This document shows positions 6,857 through 15,115 of a stretch of 33,104 bases of DNA, in pieces. How positions within the stretch are numbered: the first letter of the stretch is position 1; each line of letters begins with the position of its first letter. The stretch lies in contig CAJOJO010000005.1 in assembly GCA_905235045.1 (NCBI GenBank), positions 1 to 33,104 on the forward strand, given 5' to 3'. Made by a program: the position numbers and the translations under genes. A model generated the notes under the pieces. It worked only from the letters and a program-made list of their open reading frames with translations. It was not told the origin of the DNA and searched no databases. This DNA comes from an uncultured Bacilli bacterium. Its GTDB lineage: Bacteria; Bacillota_I; Bacilli_A; RF39; UBA660.

Positions 6857-9385
6857 ATGTTAGATACAAAATATAATCATAAAGAAGTAGAAAAAGATAA
6901 ATATGATAAATGGTTAAAAAAGGATTATTTTAAATGTGATGAAACAAGTAATAAAGAACCATTTTGTATTGTTTTACCACCACCTAATGTAACTGGTGTT
7001 CTGCACTTAGGTCATGCTTGGGATGTAACTTTACAAGATATTATCATTCGTTTTAAAAAAATGGAAGGATATGATACTTTATGGTTACCTGGTATGGACC
7101 ATGCCGCAATCGCAACTGAAGCTAAAGTAGTAAAAAGATTAAAAGAAAAAGGCATTGATAAATACGAATATGGAAGAGATAAATTTTTAGAGGCTTGTTG
7201 GGATTGGACTCATGAACATGGTGATATAATTCGTAAACAATGGGCTAAAATGGGTATTGCTTTAGATTATACTAAAGAAAGATTTACTTTAGATGATGGA
7301 TTAAGCGAAGCTGTAAGAAAAGTTTTTGTTGACTTCTATAATGAAGGTTTAATCTATCGTGGTGAAAAAATAATTAACTGGGATCCAGTCGCAATGACTG
7401 CTTTATCTAATGAAGAAGTAGTTTATTCTGAAGAAAAATCAGCTTTCTATCATTTAAAATATAAATTAGAAGATAGTGAAGACTATTTAGATGTTGCTAC
7501 AACGCGTCCGGAAACTTTATTTGGTGATACTGCCGTAGCGGTTAATGAAAATGATCCAAGATACCAAAAATACATTGGTAAAAAAGTAATTTTACCGCTT
7601 ATGAATAAAGCTATTCCTGTAATTACCGATGAACATGCTGATATGGAAAAAGGAACCGGTGTAGTTAAAATAACACCTGCTCATGATCCAAACGATTTTG
7701 AAGTAGGTAATCGTCATAATCTAGAAAGAATTGTTATTTTAAATGATGATGCTACTTTAAATGAAAATGTTCCTCATAAATATCAAGGTATGTCTCGTGA
7801 ACAAGCAAGAGATGAAGTACTAAAAGATTTAGAAGAACAAGGACTATTATTAGAAGTAGAACCATTAGTTCATGAAGTTGGTCATAGTGAAAGAACTGGT
7901 GTTATGGTCGAACCAATGATTAAAAAACAATGGTTTGTTAAAATGCGTCCTTTAGCTGATCACGTTTTAGAAGTTCAAGAGAAACAAGATGAAAAAGTTA
8001 ACTTTGTTCCAACACGATACGAAAAAACAATGAATCACTGGATGGAAATTACATATGACTGGTGTATTTCTCGTCAATTGTGGTGGGGACATAGAATTCC
8101 TGCTTGGTATAAAAATGATGAAATTTATGTTGGTATGGAAGCTCCTAAAGAAGATGGATGGGTACAAGATAATGATGTTTTAGATACTTGGTTTTCTAGT
8201 GCTTTATGGCCATTCGCAACTTTAGGTTGGCCAAATAATACTAAATTATTAGAAAAATATTATCCTAATAGTGTTTTAGTAACTGGTTATGACATTATTC
8301 CTTTCTGGGTTAATAGAATGACTTTCCAAGGTGAAAAATTATTAGATAAAAGACCATTTAAAGATTGTTTAATTCATGGTTTAATAAGAGATAAACAAGG
8401 CCGTAAATTTAGTAAATCATTAGGTAACGGAATTGATCCATTTGATATGGTTGAATTATATGGTGCAGATGCTTTAAGATATTACTTAGCTACTGATGTT
8501 GCTCCTGGTACTGATATGCGTTTTGATGAAGAAAAAATTAAATCAACTTGGAATTTTATTAATAAAATTTGGAATGCTTCAAGATTTGTTTTAAGTAATA
8601 TAGAAGACTTAAAAGAAATAAAACTTGATAACTTAAAATCAGAAGATAAATGGATTTTAACTAAATATAATAAAGTCGTAGAAGAAGTAACTAAATTTAT
8701 GGATAAATATGAATTTAATAATGCTGGTTCTTCTATTTATGAATTTACTTGGAATTATTTCTGTGATTATTATATTGAAATGGCTAAATATTCTTTAGAT
8801 AATATATCTACAAAAGAAACATTATGTTATGTATTAACTGGTATTTTAAAATTACTACAACCATTTATGCCATATGTAACAGATGAAATATATAGTATGT
8901 TGCCTATTAAAGATAGTGCAGATATTATGATATCTAGTTATCCAAAATATAATAAAAATTTAGTATTTAATGTAGAAGAAAAATTAATTGATCAAAAACT
9001 AGAATTTATTAAAACTTTTAGAAATATTAAAGCGGAAAATAATATAACTAAAGATATGCAAGTAATGTTTAATAGTGAAGGTGATCATAAATTAGAAATA
9101 AATATGTTAAAAATTAATAACATTATTACTGAGCCATTAAATATTAAGTCATACGAAGTATTAGCTGGTGATATTAAAGCAACAATTTATTTTGAAAAGG
9201 AAGTTACGGAAGAAGATAAAGCTTTAAAAGAAATGCAAATTAAAACTTTGCAAGATTCAATTAAAAGAAGAGAAAATTTACTTAATAATCCTAACTATGT
9301 TAATAAAGCACCTAAGAATATTGTTGATATGGATAGGCAAAAATTAAAAGAAGAACAAGAAAAATTAGCTTCTTTACTAAAATAA
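6857..9385 (+). CDS. valS: Valyl-tRNA synthetase
   Basis: Class I synthetase charging tRNA-Val. The 842-residue protein shows PPPNVTGVLHLGHAWD with the HIGH motif HLGH (50-53), LPGMDHAAIATE, an intact editing-domain motif ATTRPETLFGDTAVAV, TPAHDPNDFEVG, WGHRIPAW, DVLDTWFSSALWPF, a KMSKS-loop variant KFSKS (517-521), the anticodon-binding helical domain, and a C-terminal charged coiled-coil arm (IKTLQDSIKRRENLLNN onward) characteristic of bacterial ValRS. AGAGG precedes the ATG; the gene starts one base after the HD gene stop, giving translational coupling. Control is by the upstream valine T-box and a strong terminator follows. Confidence 0.98.
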   Translation: MLDTKYNHKEVEKDKYDKWLKKDYFKCDETSNKEPFCIVLPPPNVTGVLHLGHAWDVTLQDIIIRFKKMEGYDTLWLPGMDHAAIATEAKVVKRLKEKGIDKYEYGRDKFLEACWDWTHEHGDIIRKQWAKMGIALDYTKERFTLDDGLSEAVRKVFVDFYNEGLIYRGEKIINWDPVAMTALSNEEVVYSEEKSAFYHLKYKLEDSEDYLDVATTRPETLFGDTAVAVNENDPRYQKYIGKKVILPLMNKAIPVITDEHADMEKGTGVVKITPAHDPNDFEVGNRHNLERIVILNDDATLNENVPHKYQGMSREQARDEVLKDLEEQGLLLEVEPLVHEVGHSERTGVMVEPMIKKQWFVKMRPLADHVLEVQEKQDEKVNFVPTRYEKTMNHWMEITYDWCISRQLWWGHRIPAWYKNDEIYVGMEAPKEDGWVQDNDVLDTWFSSALWPFATLGWPNNTKLLEKYYPNSVLVTGYDIIPFWVNRMTFQGEKLLDKRPFKDCLIHGLIRDKQGRKFSKSLGNGIDPFDMVELYGADALRYYLATDVAPGTDMRFDEEKIKSTWNFINKIWNASRFVLSNIEDLKEIKLDNLKSEDKWILTKYNKVVEEVTKFMDKYEFNNAGSSIYEFTWNYFCDYYIEMAKYSLDNISTKETLCYVLTGILKLLQPFMPYVTDEIYSMLPIKDSADIMISSYPKYNKNLVFNVEEKLIDQKLEFIKTFRNIKAENNITKDMQVMFNSEGDHKLEINMLKINNIITEPLNIKSYEVLAGDIKATIYFEKEVTEEDKALKEMQIKTLQDSIKRRENLLNNPNYVNKAPKNIVDMDRQKLKEEQEKLASLLK

Positions 9386-9410
9386 AAGTACTTTAAGTAC
9401 TTTTATTGTA
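9384..9410 (+). terminator. valS terminator
   Basis: A perfect 8-bp stem AAAAGTAC / GTACTTTT with a 5-base loop begins at the valS stop codon and is followed by T-rich sequence. Confidence 0.85.
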
Positions 9411-9446
9411 TATTTAAATTAAATTAGGCCATATTAAATAAGGAAA

Positions 9447-9494
9447 AAGTTAACATTTATAAAAAGTGTAAAGTAGATAAAAAAATGTTGACTT
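9447..9494 (+). repeat. 12-bp inverted repeat spanning the pilin -35 region
   Basis: AAGTTAACATTT (9447-9458) is complementary to AAATGTTGACTT (9483-9494) except for one G:T position, with 24 bases between the arms. The right arm contains the TTGACT -35 element of the pilin promoter, so it could be an operator. Confidence 0.5.
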
Positions 9495-9517
9495 AATATT
9501 TCTAAATATGGTATATT
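9488..9517 (+). promoter_or_regulatory. Promoter of the pilin gene
   Basis: TTGACT (9488-9493), an 18-base spacer and TATATT (9512-9517) with a TGG extension lie upstream of AGAGGAGG and the pilin ATG. Confidence 0.75.
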
Positions 9518-9548
9518 ATTATTGTAAAATAATAGAGGAGGAAAGAAA

Positions 9549-10046
9549 ATGAAATCAAACAAAGGTTTTACGCTAATTGAATTATTAGCAGTTATCGTAA
9601 TTTTAGCTATTATCGCATTAATAGCAACACCAATAATCTTAGATGTTATTGACACAGCAAGAAAAGGAGCTAAAGAATCTTCAGCATTAGGATATGTTGA
9701 TGCAGTTGAAAAACAAGTTATGTTAGCTCAAGTTGATACTTCAGCTACTAAAATTCCTGCAGGAACTTACAAAGTAAGTGATTTATCACAAAAACTAGGT
9801 GTTGAAATTAAAGGTGAAGGTCCAAAAGGATATTTAAGTACTGATTCTGAAGATGGCGTTGTAAAAATCGCTACAAATGGTTCAGTAGAAAAAGCTTGGT
9901 TAATATTTGATTCTTATTATGTTACTTATACTGGTAATAATGGTAAAGCTGTAGCTTCTAATGATGCCTTTACTGATGAACCAACAAGTGGATTCTGTAA
10001 TGTTACAGGAACTACTGTAAACTGTGGTACTGGTTCAGGAATTTAA
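9549..10046 (+). CDS. Type IV pilin-like protein (class III signal peptide)
   Basis: The 165-residue protein starts with a prepilin leader: MKSNKG, predicted to be cut after Gly6 by a prepilin peptidase, then FTLIELLAVIVILAIIALIATPIIL, the N-methylation site and hydrophobic assembly helix, with the conserved Glu at mature position 5. The soluble domain (VDAVEKQVMLAQ onward) is typical of major pseudopilins/ComGC-like or type IVa pilins, and two Cys near the end (FCNVTGTTVNCGTG) could form a disulfide loop. AGAGGAGG lies 7 bases before the ATG. The gene stands alone with its own promoter and terminator; no pilus assembly ATPase, peptidase or other pilin is in the window. The pilin class is certain; the specific machine (competence, secretion or adhesion) is not. 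Confidence 0.92.
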   Translation: MKSNKGFTLIELLAVIVILAIIALIATPIILDVIDTARKGAKESSALGYVDAVEKQVMLAQVDTSATKIPAGTYKVSDLSQKLGVEIKGEGPKGYLSTDSEDGVVKIATNGSVEKAWLIFDSYYVTYTGNNGKAVASNDAFTDEPTSGFCNVTGTTVNCGTGSGI

Positions 10047-10080
10047 TTTAAATTACGATAAAAAAACAAGAAATGATTTT

Positions 10081-10110
10081 AAACTGACTTAATAGTCAGT
10101 TTTTTCTTTT
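10081..10110 (+). terminator. Terminator of the pilin gene
   Basis: A perfect 9-bp stem AAACTGACT / AGTCAGTTT with loop TAAT is followed by a T tract. Confidence 0.9.
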
Positions 10111-10112
10111 TA

Positions 10113-10121
10113 TGTTATAAT
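10113..10121 (+). promoter_or_regulatory. Extended -10 promoter of tcdA
   Basis: TGTTATAAT lies 16 bases before the tcdA ATG, leaving a very short leader that contains AGGTGGT. Confidence 0.65.
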
Positions 10122-10136
10122 GAAATAGGTGGTAAT

Positions 10137-10817
10137 ATGCTAGATAGATTAGAACTATTAATTGGAAAAGATAATATTAAATTATTAGAAAGTAAAACTG
10201 TTTTAATAATTGGTTTAGGAGGAGTAGGCGGACATGCTTTAGAAAGTATTGTTAGAAGCGGTATTGGTAATGTTATTATCGTTGATAAAGATATAGTTGA
10301 TATAACTAATTTAAACCGCCAATTAATAAGCACTAAATCTAATATAGGCCAAAATAAAGTTGATGTAGCACAATCCCGTATTAAAGAAATAAGCAATACA
10401 AAAGTTATAAAAATAAAAGAATTTATTGGTACTAATAATATTGATACTTTATTTAATAAAAAACCAGATTACATAATTGATGCTTGTGATACAATCGAAA
10501 CTAAATATTTACTTATAAAAGAAGCAATAAAAAGAAATATTAAAATAATTAGTGTAATGGGAACAGCTAAAAAAATGCACCCAGAATTACTAGAAATAAC
10601 CCGTTTAGATAAAACAAGCTATGATCCAATAGCTAAAATACTAAGAAAAAAACTAAGAGATAATCATATAAATAATAAAATAATGTGTATATGCAGTAAA
10701 GAAAGGCCATTAGTTAAAGAAATGGGTTCTAATAGTTTAGTACCTAGTGTAGCTGGAATTTTAGCTGCTAGCTACGTTATAAACGATATAGTAGGTGATA
10801 AATATGAAAGTAATTGA
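10137..10817 (+). CDS. tcdA: tRNA threonylcarbamoyladenosine dehydratase (TcdA/CsdL), E1-like
   Basis: A ThiF/MoeB-superfamily ATP-dependent enzyme of 226 residues. It has the Rossmann ATP site IGLGGVGGHALE (glycines 26-32), IIVDKDIVDITNLNRQLI (acidic pair 50/52 and the NxNRQ stretch at 58-62 that contacts ATP), and IIDACDTIETKY. It lacks the MoeB-type zinc-binding CxxC pairs and fits the TcdA subgroup, which dehydrates t6A37 in tRNA to the cyclic form ct6A. The start carries AGGTGGT. A gene of unknown function overlaps its last 14 bases. Subfamily assignment rests on length and motif spacing; generic HesA/MoeB/ThiF is the alternative. Confidence 0.85.
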   Translation: MLDRLELLIGKDNIKLLESKTVLIIGLGGVGGHALESIVRSGIGNVIIVDKDIVDITNLNRQLISTKSNIGQNKVDVAQSRIKEISNTKVIKIKEFIGTNNIDTLFNKKPDYIIDACDTIETKYLLIKEAIKRNIKIISVMGTAKKMHPELLEITRLDKTSYDPIAKILRKKLRDNHINNKIMCICSKERPLVKEMGSNSLVPSVAGILAASYVINDIVGDKYESN

Positions 10818-11322
10818 ATACTTAAATAAAAGTTTAAAAACATTAGAAGGTTCTTTAATAGGTATAGGTTTTGAGAGTGAAAAACTAGTAAACACAATTG
10901 AAAAAAACAATAAAATAACTGAGTGCAACTTATTAGATTGTGTATCTACTGACTTAGAAGATGGAAAAATTAGTAAAATAAGAATTGGAAAATTACGTAA
11001 AAAATTTAAAAAGAAAAAACCAGACTATATTATATATAACGTAAAAAACTTAAAAGATTATAAAGATAAATTTGTTTATGATAGTATCTATTTAAGTAAA
11101 AAAGAAGTAGTATTCTATGACTTAGATAAATTAGACACTAATTCAATAGTTAGACGTTATAAAAGATATGGTACTTTAGAAAAAATAGAATGTTCTGATG
11201 GTGTAATATATAAAGTAAATAATTTAAAAAAAATAACTAAATCAAATGAATTTATAAATAAAATTAGAGATAATACTATTAGTATATTTGATTTTATTAG
11301 TAATTTATTATCAGATAGTTAA
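10804..11322 (+). CDS. Protein of unknown function downstream of tcdA
   Basis: The ORF track starts at 10795, but AGGTGATAA places ribosomes at the ATG at 10804 (MKVIEYLNKS), giving 172 residues. It overlaps the tcdA end by 14 bases, indicating translational coupling. The sequence alternates strands and helices (SLIGIGFESEKLVNTIEKN, ITECNLLDC, PDYIIYNVKNL, EVVFYDLDKL) in a way that recalls a small Rossmann-like fold, perhaps a degenerate methyltransferase-like fold, but no SAM motif or catalytic motif is visible. It is very basic in the middle (KLRKKFKKKKPD). I do not recognise the family. A terminator begins just before its stop. Confidence 0.75.
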   Translation: MKVIEYLNKSLKTLEGSLIGIGFESEKLVNTIEKNNKITECNLLDCVSTDLEDGKISKIRIGKLRKKFKKKKPDYIIYNVKNLKDYKDKFVYDSIYLSKKEVVFYDLDKLDTNSIVRRYKRYGTLEKIECSDGVIYKVNNLKKITKSNEFINKIRDNTISIFDFISNLLSDS

Positions 11323-11338
11323 AAACTATCTTTTTTTT
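11313..11338 (+). terminator. Terminator after the tcdA operon
   Basis: A perfect 8-bp stem AGATAGTT / AACTATCT, loop AAA, then eight T. The left arm overlaps the last codons of the upstream gene. Confidence 0.85.
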
Positions 11339-11350
11339 AAACTCAAAAAA

Positions 11351-11359
11351 TGGTAAAAT
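11351..11359 (+). promoter_or_regulatory. Candidate extended -10 promoter of the mutS operon
   Basis: TGGTAAAAT lies 16 bases before the mutS ATG and directly after the preceding terminator. Confidence 0.5.
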
Positions 11360-11374
11360 ATATATGGTGGTTTT

Positions 11375-13909
11375 ATGAATATAAAAGACGTTGATATGAG
11401 TAAAGTTTCGCCAATGATGAAACAATACATCGAAATCAAAAACCAAAATCCAGATATAGTTATTTTTTTTCGTTTAGGTGATTTTTACGAAATGTTTTTT
11501 GAAGATGCAATTAAAGTATCACATGACTTAGAATTAACCTTAACCGGAAAAAATGCTGGTTTAGATGAAAGAATACCAATGTGTGGAATTCCCCATCATG
11601 CCGCAAACTTATACATTGAAAAACTAGTTGATTTAGGTTATAAAATCGGTATTTGTGAACAATTAGAAGATCCCAAAACTACTAAAGGATTAGTTAAAAG
11701 AGACTTAATTCAAGTAATAAGTAAAGGAACAATCATGAATGATGAATCATTAGTAGCTAATGAAAATAATTATATAGGTAGCATTAGTGATTATAATCAT
11801 GCTTATCTTATAACTTATGCGGATATATCTACTGGTGAAATATATGCAAGTATTATAGAACATGATATTTCTAAACTAATATCACAAATAGTATCAATTG
11901 GTATTAAAGAAGTAATCATGAGTAATAAAGTAGATAAAACTATTATGTCTATTTTAAAAACCCAATTTAAAGTAGCGGTTACTATAACCGATGAAATAGA
12001 AGAATTAACCGAATACAATTATATATATAGTGATGTAGAAGATATCCGTTATATTGAATCTATTAAATATCTATTAACTTATATTAATAATACTCAAAAA
12101 AGAAGTTTAACCCATTTACAAAAATTAGTTATAAAAGAAAATAAAAATTATCTAAAAATGGATATTCATACTAAAAGAAACCTAGAATTGACCGAAACAT
12201 TAAGATTAAAACAAAGAAATTATTCTTTAATATGGTTACTTGATAAAACAAAAACCGCTATGGGATCTAGAATGCTTAAAAACTATCTAGAAAACCCAAT
12301 AATTGATGTTAATGAACTAAATAAACGTTATGATATGATTGATATTTTATTAAGAGAATTTTTGCTAAAAGAAGACTTAAATAAACTATTATACGAAGTA
12401 TATGACTTAGAAAGATTAAGCGGAAGAGTAGCTTTTGGAAACTGTAACGCTAAAGATTTACTGCAACTAAAAAACTCATTAAAAGTATTACCAGATATTA
12501 AAAAAATACTAGATAAAATTAAATTTTATAAAAACGTTAAACCATTAAATGACTTATATAATTTATTAGAACAAAGTATTTATGAAAACCCACCAATGGG
12601 CTTAAAAGAAGGCTATTTAATAAAAGATGGATACAATAGTGAATTAGATGAACTTAAAAGCCTAAGAAAAGGCGGTAAAGACTTTGTTGCTAACTTTGAG
12701 CAAGAAGAAAAGGCAAGAACCGGTATCAAAAACTTAAAAGTAGGTTATAACCGAGTATTTGGATACTATATTGAAATATCAAAAGGAAATACTAATTTAA
12801 TAAAACCAGAATATGGATATGAAAGAAGACAAACTTTATCTAACTGTGAAAGATACATAAGTCCTATTCTAAAAGAAAAAGAATCTTTAATATTAAATGC
12901 TGAAGAACGTATTATTGAATTAGAATATAATTTATTTACCGAAATTAGAGAAGAAATAAAAAAATATATTCCAGAATTGCAAGAAATAGCTAAAACAATT
13001 AGTGAAATTGATGTAATTCAGTCTTTATCAACAGTAGCTGAAGAAAATAATTTTGTTAGACCTACTTTAACAGAATTAAGAAAAATAGAACTAATAAACA
13101 ATCGTCATCCTGTTGTTGAAAAAGTAATAAATGCTGAATATGTACCAAATGATATAATTATGGATGAAAATACAAATATTTTACTTATAACTGGTCCTAA
13201 TATGGCTGGTAAATCTACTTATATGCGTCAATTAGCAATAACGGTTATATTAGCCCAAATTGGTTCATTTGTACCAGCTAAAAAAGCAATATTGCCTATA
13301 TTTGATGCAATTTATACAAGAATTGGCGCTAGCGATGACTTAGTAGGTGGTGAATCAACCTTTATGGTCGAAATGAACGAAGCTAATAACGCGATTATGA
13401 ATGCTACTCAAAATAGTTTAATTCTTTTTGATGAATTAGGTAGAGGAACAGCAACCTTTGATGGTATGGCATTAGCGCAATCAATTTTAGAATACATTAG
13501 TAAAAAAATAAAATGTAAAACTTTGTTTTCAACCCATTATCATGAATTAACTGATTTAGATAATACTTTACCTGATCTAAAAAATGTTCATGTTAGTGCA
13601 GTAGAAGAAAATGGAACTTTAACATTCTTACATAAAGTAAATGAAGGAAGTATTGATAAAAGTTATGGTATCCATGTTGCTAAACTAGCTAACTTACCAG
13701 AAAGCGTTACTAAACGTGCTGATGAAATACTAAAAGTATATGAAAACAAAGAAGTTAAAAGAGATAAAATTATCGTTCAAACTTTAAACTTTGAAGAAGA
13801 AAAAGAAACTAGTACATTAGAAAAAGAATTAAAAGAAATTGATGTTTTAAATCTAACACCAATTGATGCGATGAATAAATTATACGAATTAAAGGAGAAA
13901 ATAAAATGA
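11375..13909 (+). CDS. mutS: DNA mismatch repair protein MutS
   Basis: MutS recognises mismatches and starts repair. The 844-residue protein has domain I with the mismatch-intercalating Phe and Glu in GDFYEMF (F37, E39), connector and core/lever domains, the clamp, and the ABC-type ATPase: Walker A GPNMAGKST (607-615), the GGESTFMVEMNE signature, Walker B FDELGRGTATFDG and the STHYHELTDL switch region. The C-terminal helix-turn-helix region with PESVTKRADEIL and a tail are present. Length is normal for MutS1. GGTGG lies before the ATG. It is the first gene of a tightly packed operon in which the next gene overlaps by 4 bases (ATGA). mutL, a frequent neighbour in Bacillota, is not in this window. 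Confidence 0.98.
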   Translation: MNIKDVDMSKVSPMMKQYIEIKNQNPDIVIFFRLGDFYEMFFEDAIKVSHDLELTLTGKNAGLDERIPMCGIPHHAANLYIEKLVDLGYKIGICEQLEDPKTTKGLVKRDLIQVISKGTIMNDESLVANENNYIGSISDYNHAYLITYADISTGEIYASIIEHDISKLISQIVSIGIKEVIMSNKVDKTIMSILKTQFKVAVTITDEIEELTEYNYIYSDVEDIRYIESIKYLLTYINNTQKRSLTHLQKLVIKENKNYLKMDIHTKRNLELTETLRLKQRNYSLIWLLDKTKTAMGSRMLKNYLENPIIDVNELNKRYDMIDILLREFLLKEDLNKLLYEVYDLERLSGRVAFGNCNAKDLLQLKNSLKVLPDIKKILDKIKFYKNVKPLNDLYNLLEQSIYENPPMGLKEGYLIKDGYNSELDELKSLRKGGKDFVANFEQEEKARTGIKNLKVGYNRVFGYYIEISKGNTNLIKPEYGYERRQTLSNCERYISPILKEKESLILNAEERIIELEYNLFTEIREEIKKYIPELQEIAKTISEIDVIQSLSTVAEENNFVRPTLTELRKIELINNRHPVVEKVINAEYVPNDIIMDENTNILLITGPNMAGKSTYMRQLAITVILAQIGSFVPAKKAILPIFDAIYTRIGASDDLVGGESTFMVEMNEANNAIMNATQNSLILFDELGRGTATFDGMALAQSILEYISKKIKCKTLFSTHYHELTDLDNTLPDLKNVHVSAVEENGTLTFLHKVNEGSIDKSYGIHVAKLANLPESVTKRADEILKVYENKEVKRDKIIVQTLNFEEEKETSTLEKELKEIDVLNLTPIDAMNKLYELKEKIK

Positions 13910-14283
13910 CAAGAAAAGAAGCAATAATTTATACTTTACTTAATATTATAACTTTAGGATTTTTTAATCTAATATTAGCCTCTATATTTGATTTATATAA
14001 TGAAAATGCATGGTATAATAAATGGCAATACTGGTTCTTTGGAGCATTATGCTTAATATTTCCAGTATTTGTGATGTTCATTGTTTTTCTAATTCAAATG
14101 ATTACTACAGTAGCCCAACACATAGATGTTCATGGATCTGATTTATATGGAAGTCCATATACTTGGATATTATGTTTAATAATTCCAGTTGTTGGTTGGA
14201 TATGTTTACTTGTTATGCTAATTTATTTATTAGTATTTATTAATGTTAAATTAATAGAAAATAGTGAGGTAAAACATGGTTAG
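13906..14283 (+). CDS. Small membrane protein of unknown function
   Basis: A 125-residue membrane protein with about three hydrophobic segments: residues 8-28 (IYTLLNIITLGFFNLILASIF), 44-68 (FFGALCLIFPVFVMFIVFLIQMI) and 88-112 (WILCLIIPVVGWICLLVMLIYLLVF). Polar, Trp/Tyr-rich loops (YNENAWYNKWQYW) lie between. The start overlaps the mutS stop (ATGA) and AAAGGAG lies upstream, so translation is coupled to mutS. It overlaps the next gene by 8 bases. No family is recognised and no catalytic residues stand out. Confidence 0.8.
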   Translation: MTRKEAIIYTLLNIITLGFFNLILASIFDLYNENAWYNKWQYWFFGALCLIFPVFVMFIVFLIQMITTVAQHIDVHGSDLYGSPYTWILCLIIPVVGWICLLVMLIYLLVFINVKLIENSEVKHG

Positions 14284-15115
14284 TTTAGTTATTATGGCTG
14301 CTGGAATGGGAACTCGTTATCAAGGTGGTATTAAACAATTAACTAGTGTTGGACCAAATGATGAAACCATTATGGAATTATCAGTAAAAAACGCTATTGA
14401 TATTGGTTTTGAAGAAGTAGTATTTATTTTAAGGCCAGAAATATACAAAGAATTTATGGATACAGTAGGTAAGCGTCTTACTCATGAAGTTACTACTCGT
14501 TTTGTTTTTCAAAAAGTAGACGATCTACCTTTAGAATATCGTAACTGTAAAAGAGAAAAACCATGGGGAACAGGTCATGCTATAATGTCACTTAAGCAAA
14601 TGAATAATCCATTTGTCGTTATTAATGCCGATGACTATTACGGATATGATACATTACAAGATGTTTATGATTATTTATCAAAGCAAGACATAAATACTTA
14701 TAATTATTGTATGGCGGGATTTGAACTTAGAAACACATTAAGTTCAACTGGTGGCGTATCAAGAGGTATTTGCCAAGTTGAGAATGGATATTTAAAAGAT
14801 ATAAAAGAAACATTTAATATTACTAAAGATAGTGATATTGATATGAATAGTGTTACTTCAATGAACATGTGGGGATTTACGCCAACTATTTTAAGAGAAG
14901 TAACAAGGCAATTTATGTCATTTATTGTTGAAAATTATCAAACTGATAAAGAATTTATGTTACCAGAAGTAATAAAAAAACTGGTTAAAGATAATAAAGC
15001 TAGTGTTAAAGTTATTCCGACTACTGATAAATGGTATGGATTAACTTATATAGAAGACTTAGATTATGTTAGAAAAAACTTGGGAGGAAAATCATGCTTG
15101 AAGTCAAAAATGTAA
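14276..15115 (+). CDS. Sugar-phosphate nucleotidyltransferase-like protein
   Basis: A 279-residue protein of the NTP_transferase (GT-A-like) superfamily. It begins with the nucleotide-binding motif VIMAAGMGTRYQGGIKQL (GxGTR and the following Lys). It continues with KPWGTGHAIMSL, where the nucleotide base and ribose bind, and NADDYYG, the metal-binding acidic motif. Such enzymes make NDP-sugars or transfer nucleotidyl groups for wall or surface polymers; the substrate cannot be inferred. The C-terminal half (MNMWGFTPTILREV, EFMLPEVI, KWYGLTYIEDL) looks complete. GAGGT precedes the ATG. Overlaps of 8 bases upstream and 22 bases downstream place it firmly in the mutS-ABC operon. Confidence 0.88.
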   Translation: MVSLVIMAAGMGTRYQGGIKQLTSVGPNDETIMELSVKNAIDIGFEEVVFILRPEIYKEFMDTVGKRLTHEVTTRFVFQKVDDLPLEYRNCKREKPWGTGHAIMSLKQMNNPFVVINADDYYGYDTLQDVYDYLSKQDINTYNYCMAGFELRNTLSSTGGVSRGICQVENGYLKDIKETFNITKDSDIDMNSVTSMNMWGFTPTILREVTRQFMSFIVENYQTDKEFMLPEVIKKLVKDNKASVKVIPTTDKWYGLTYIEDLDYVRKNLGGKSCLKSKM

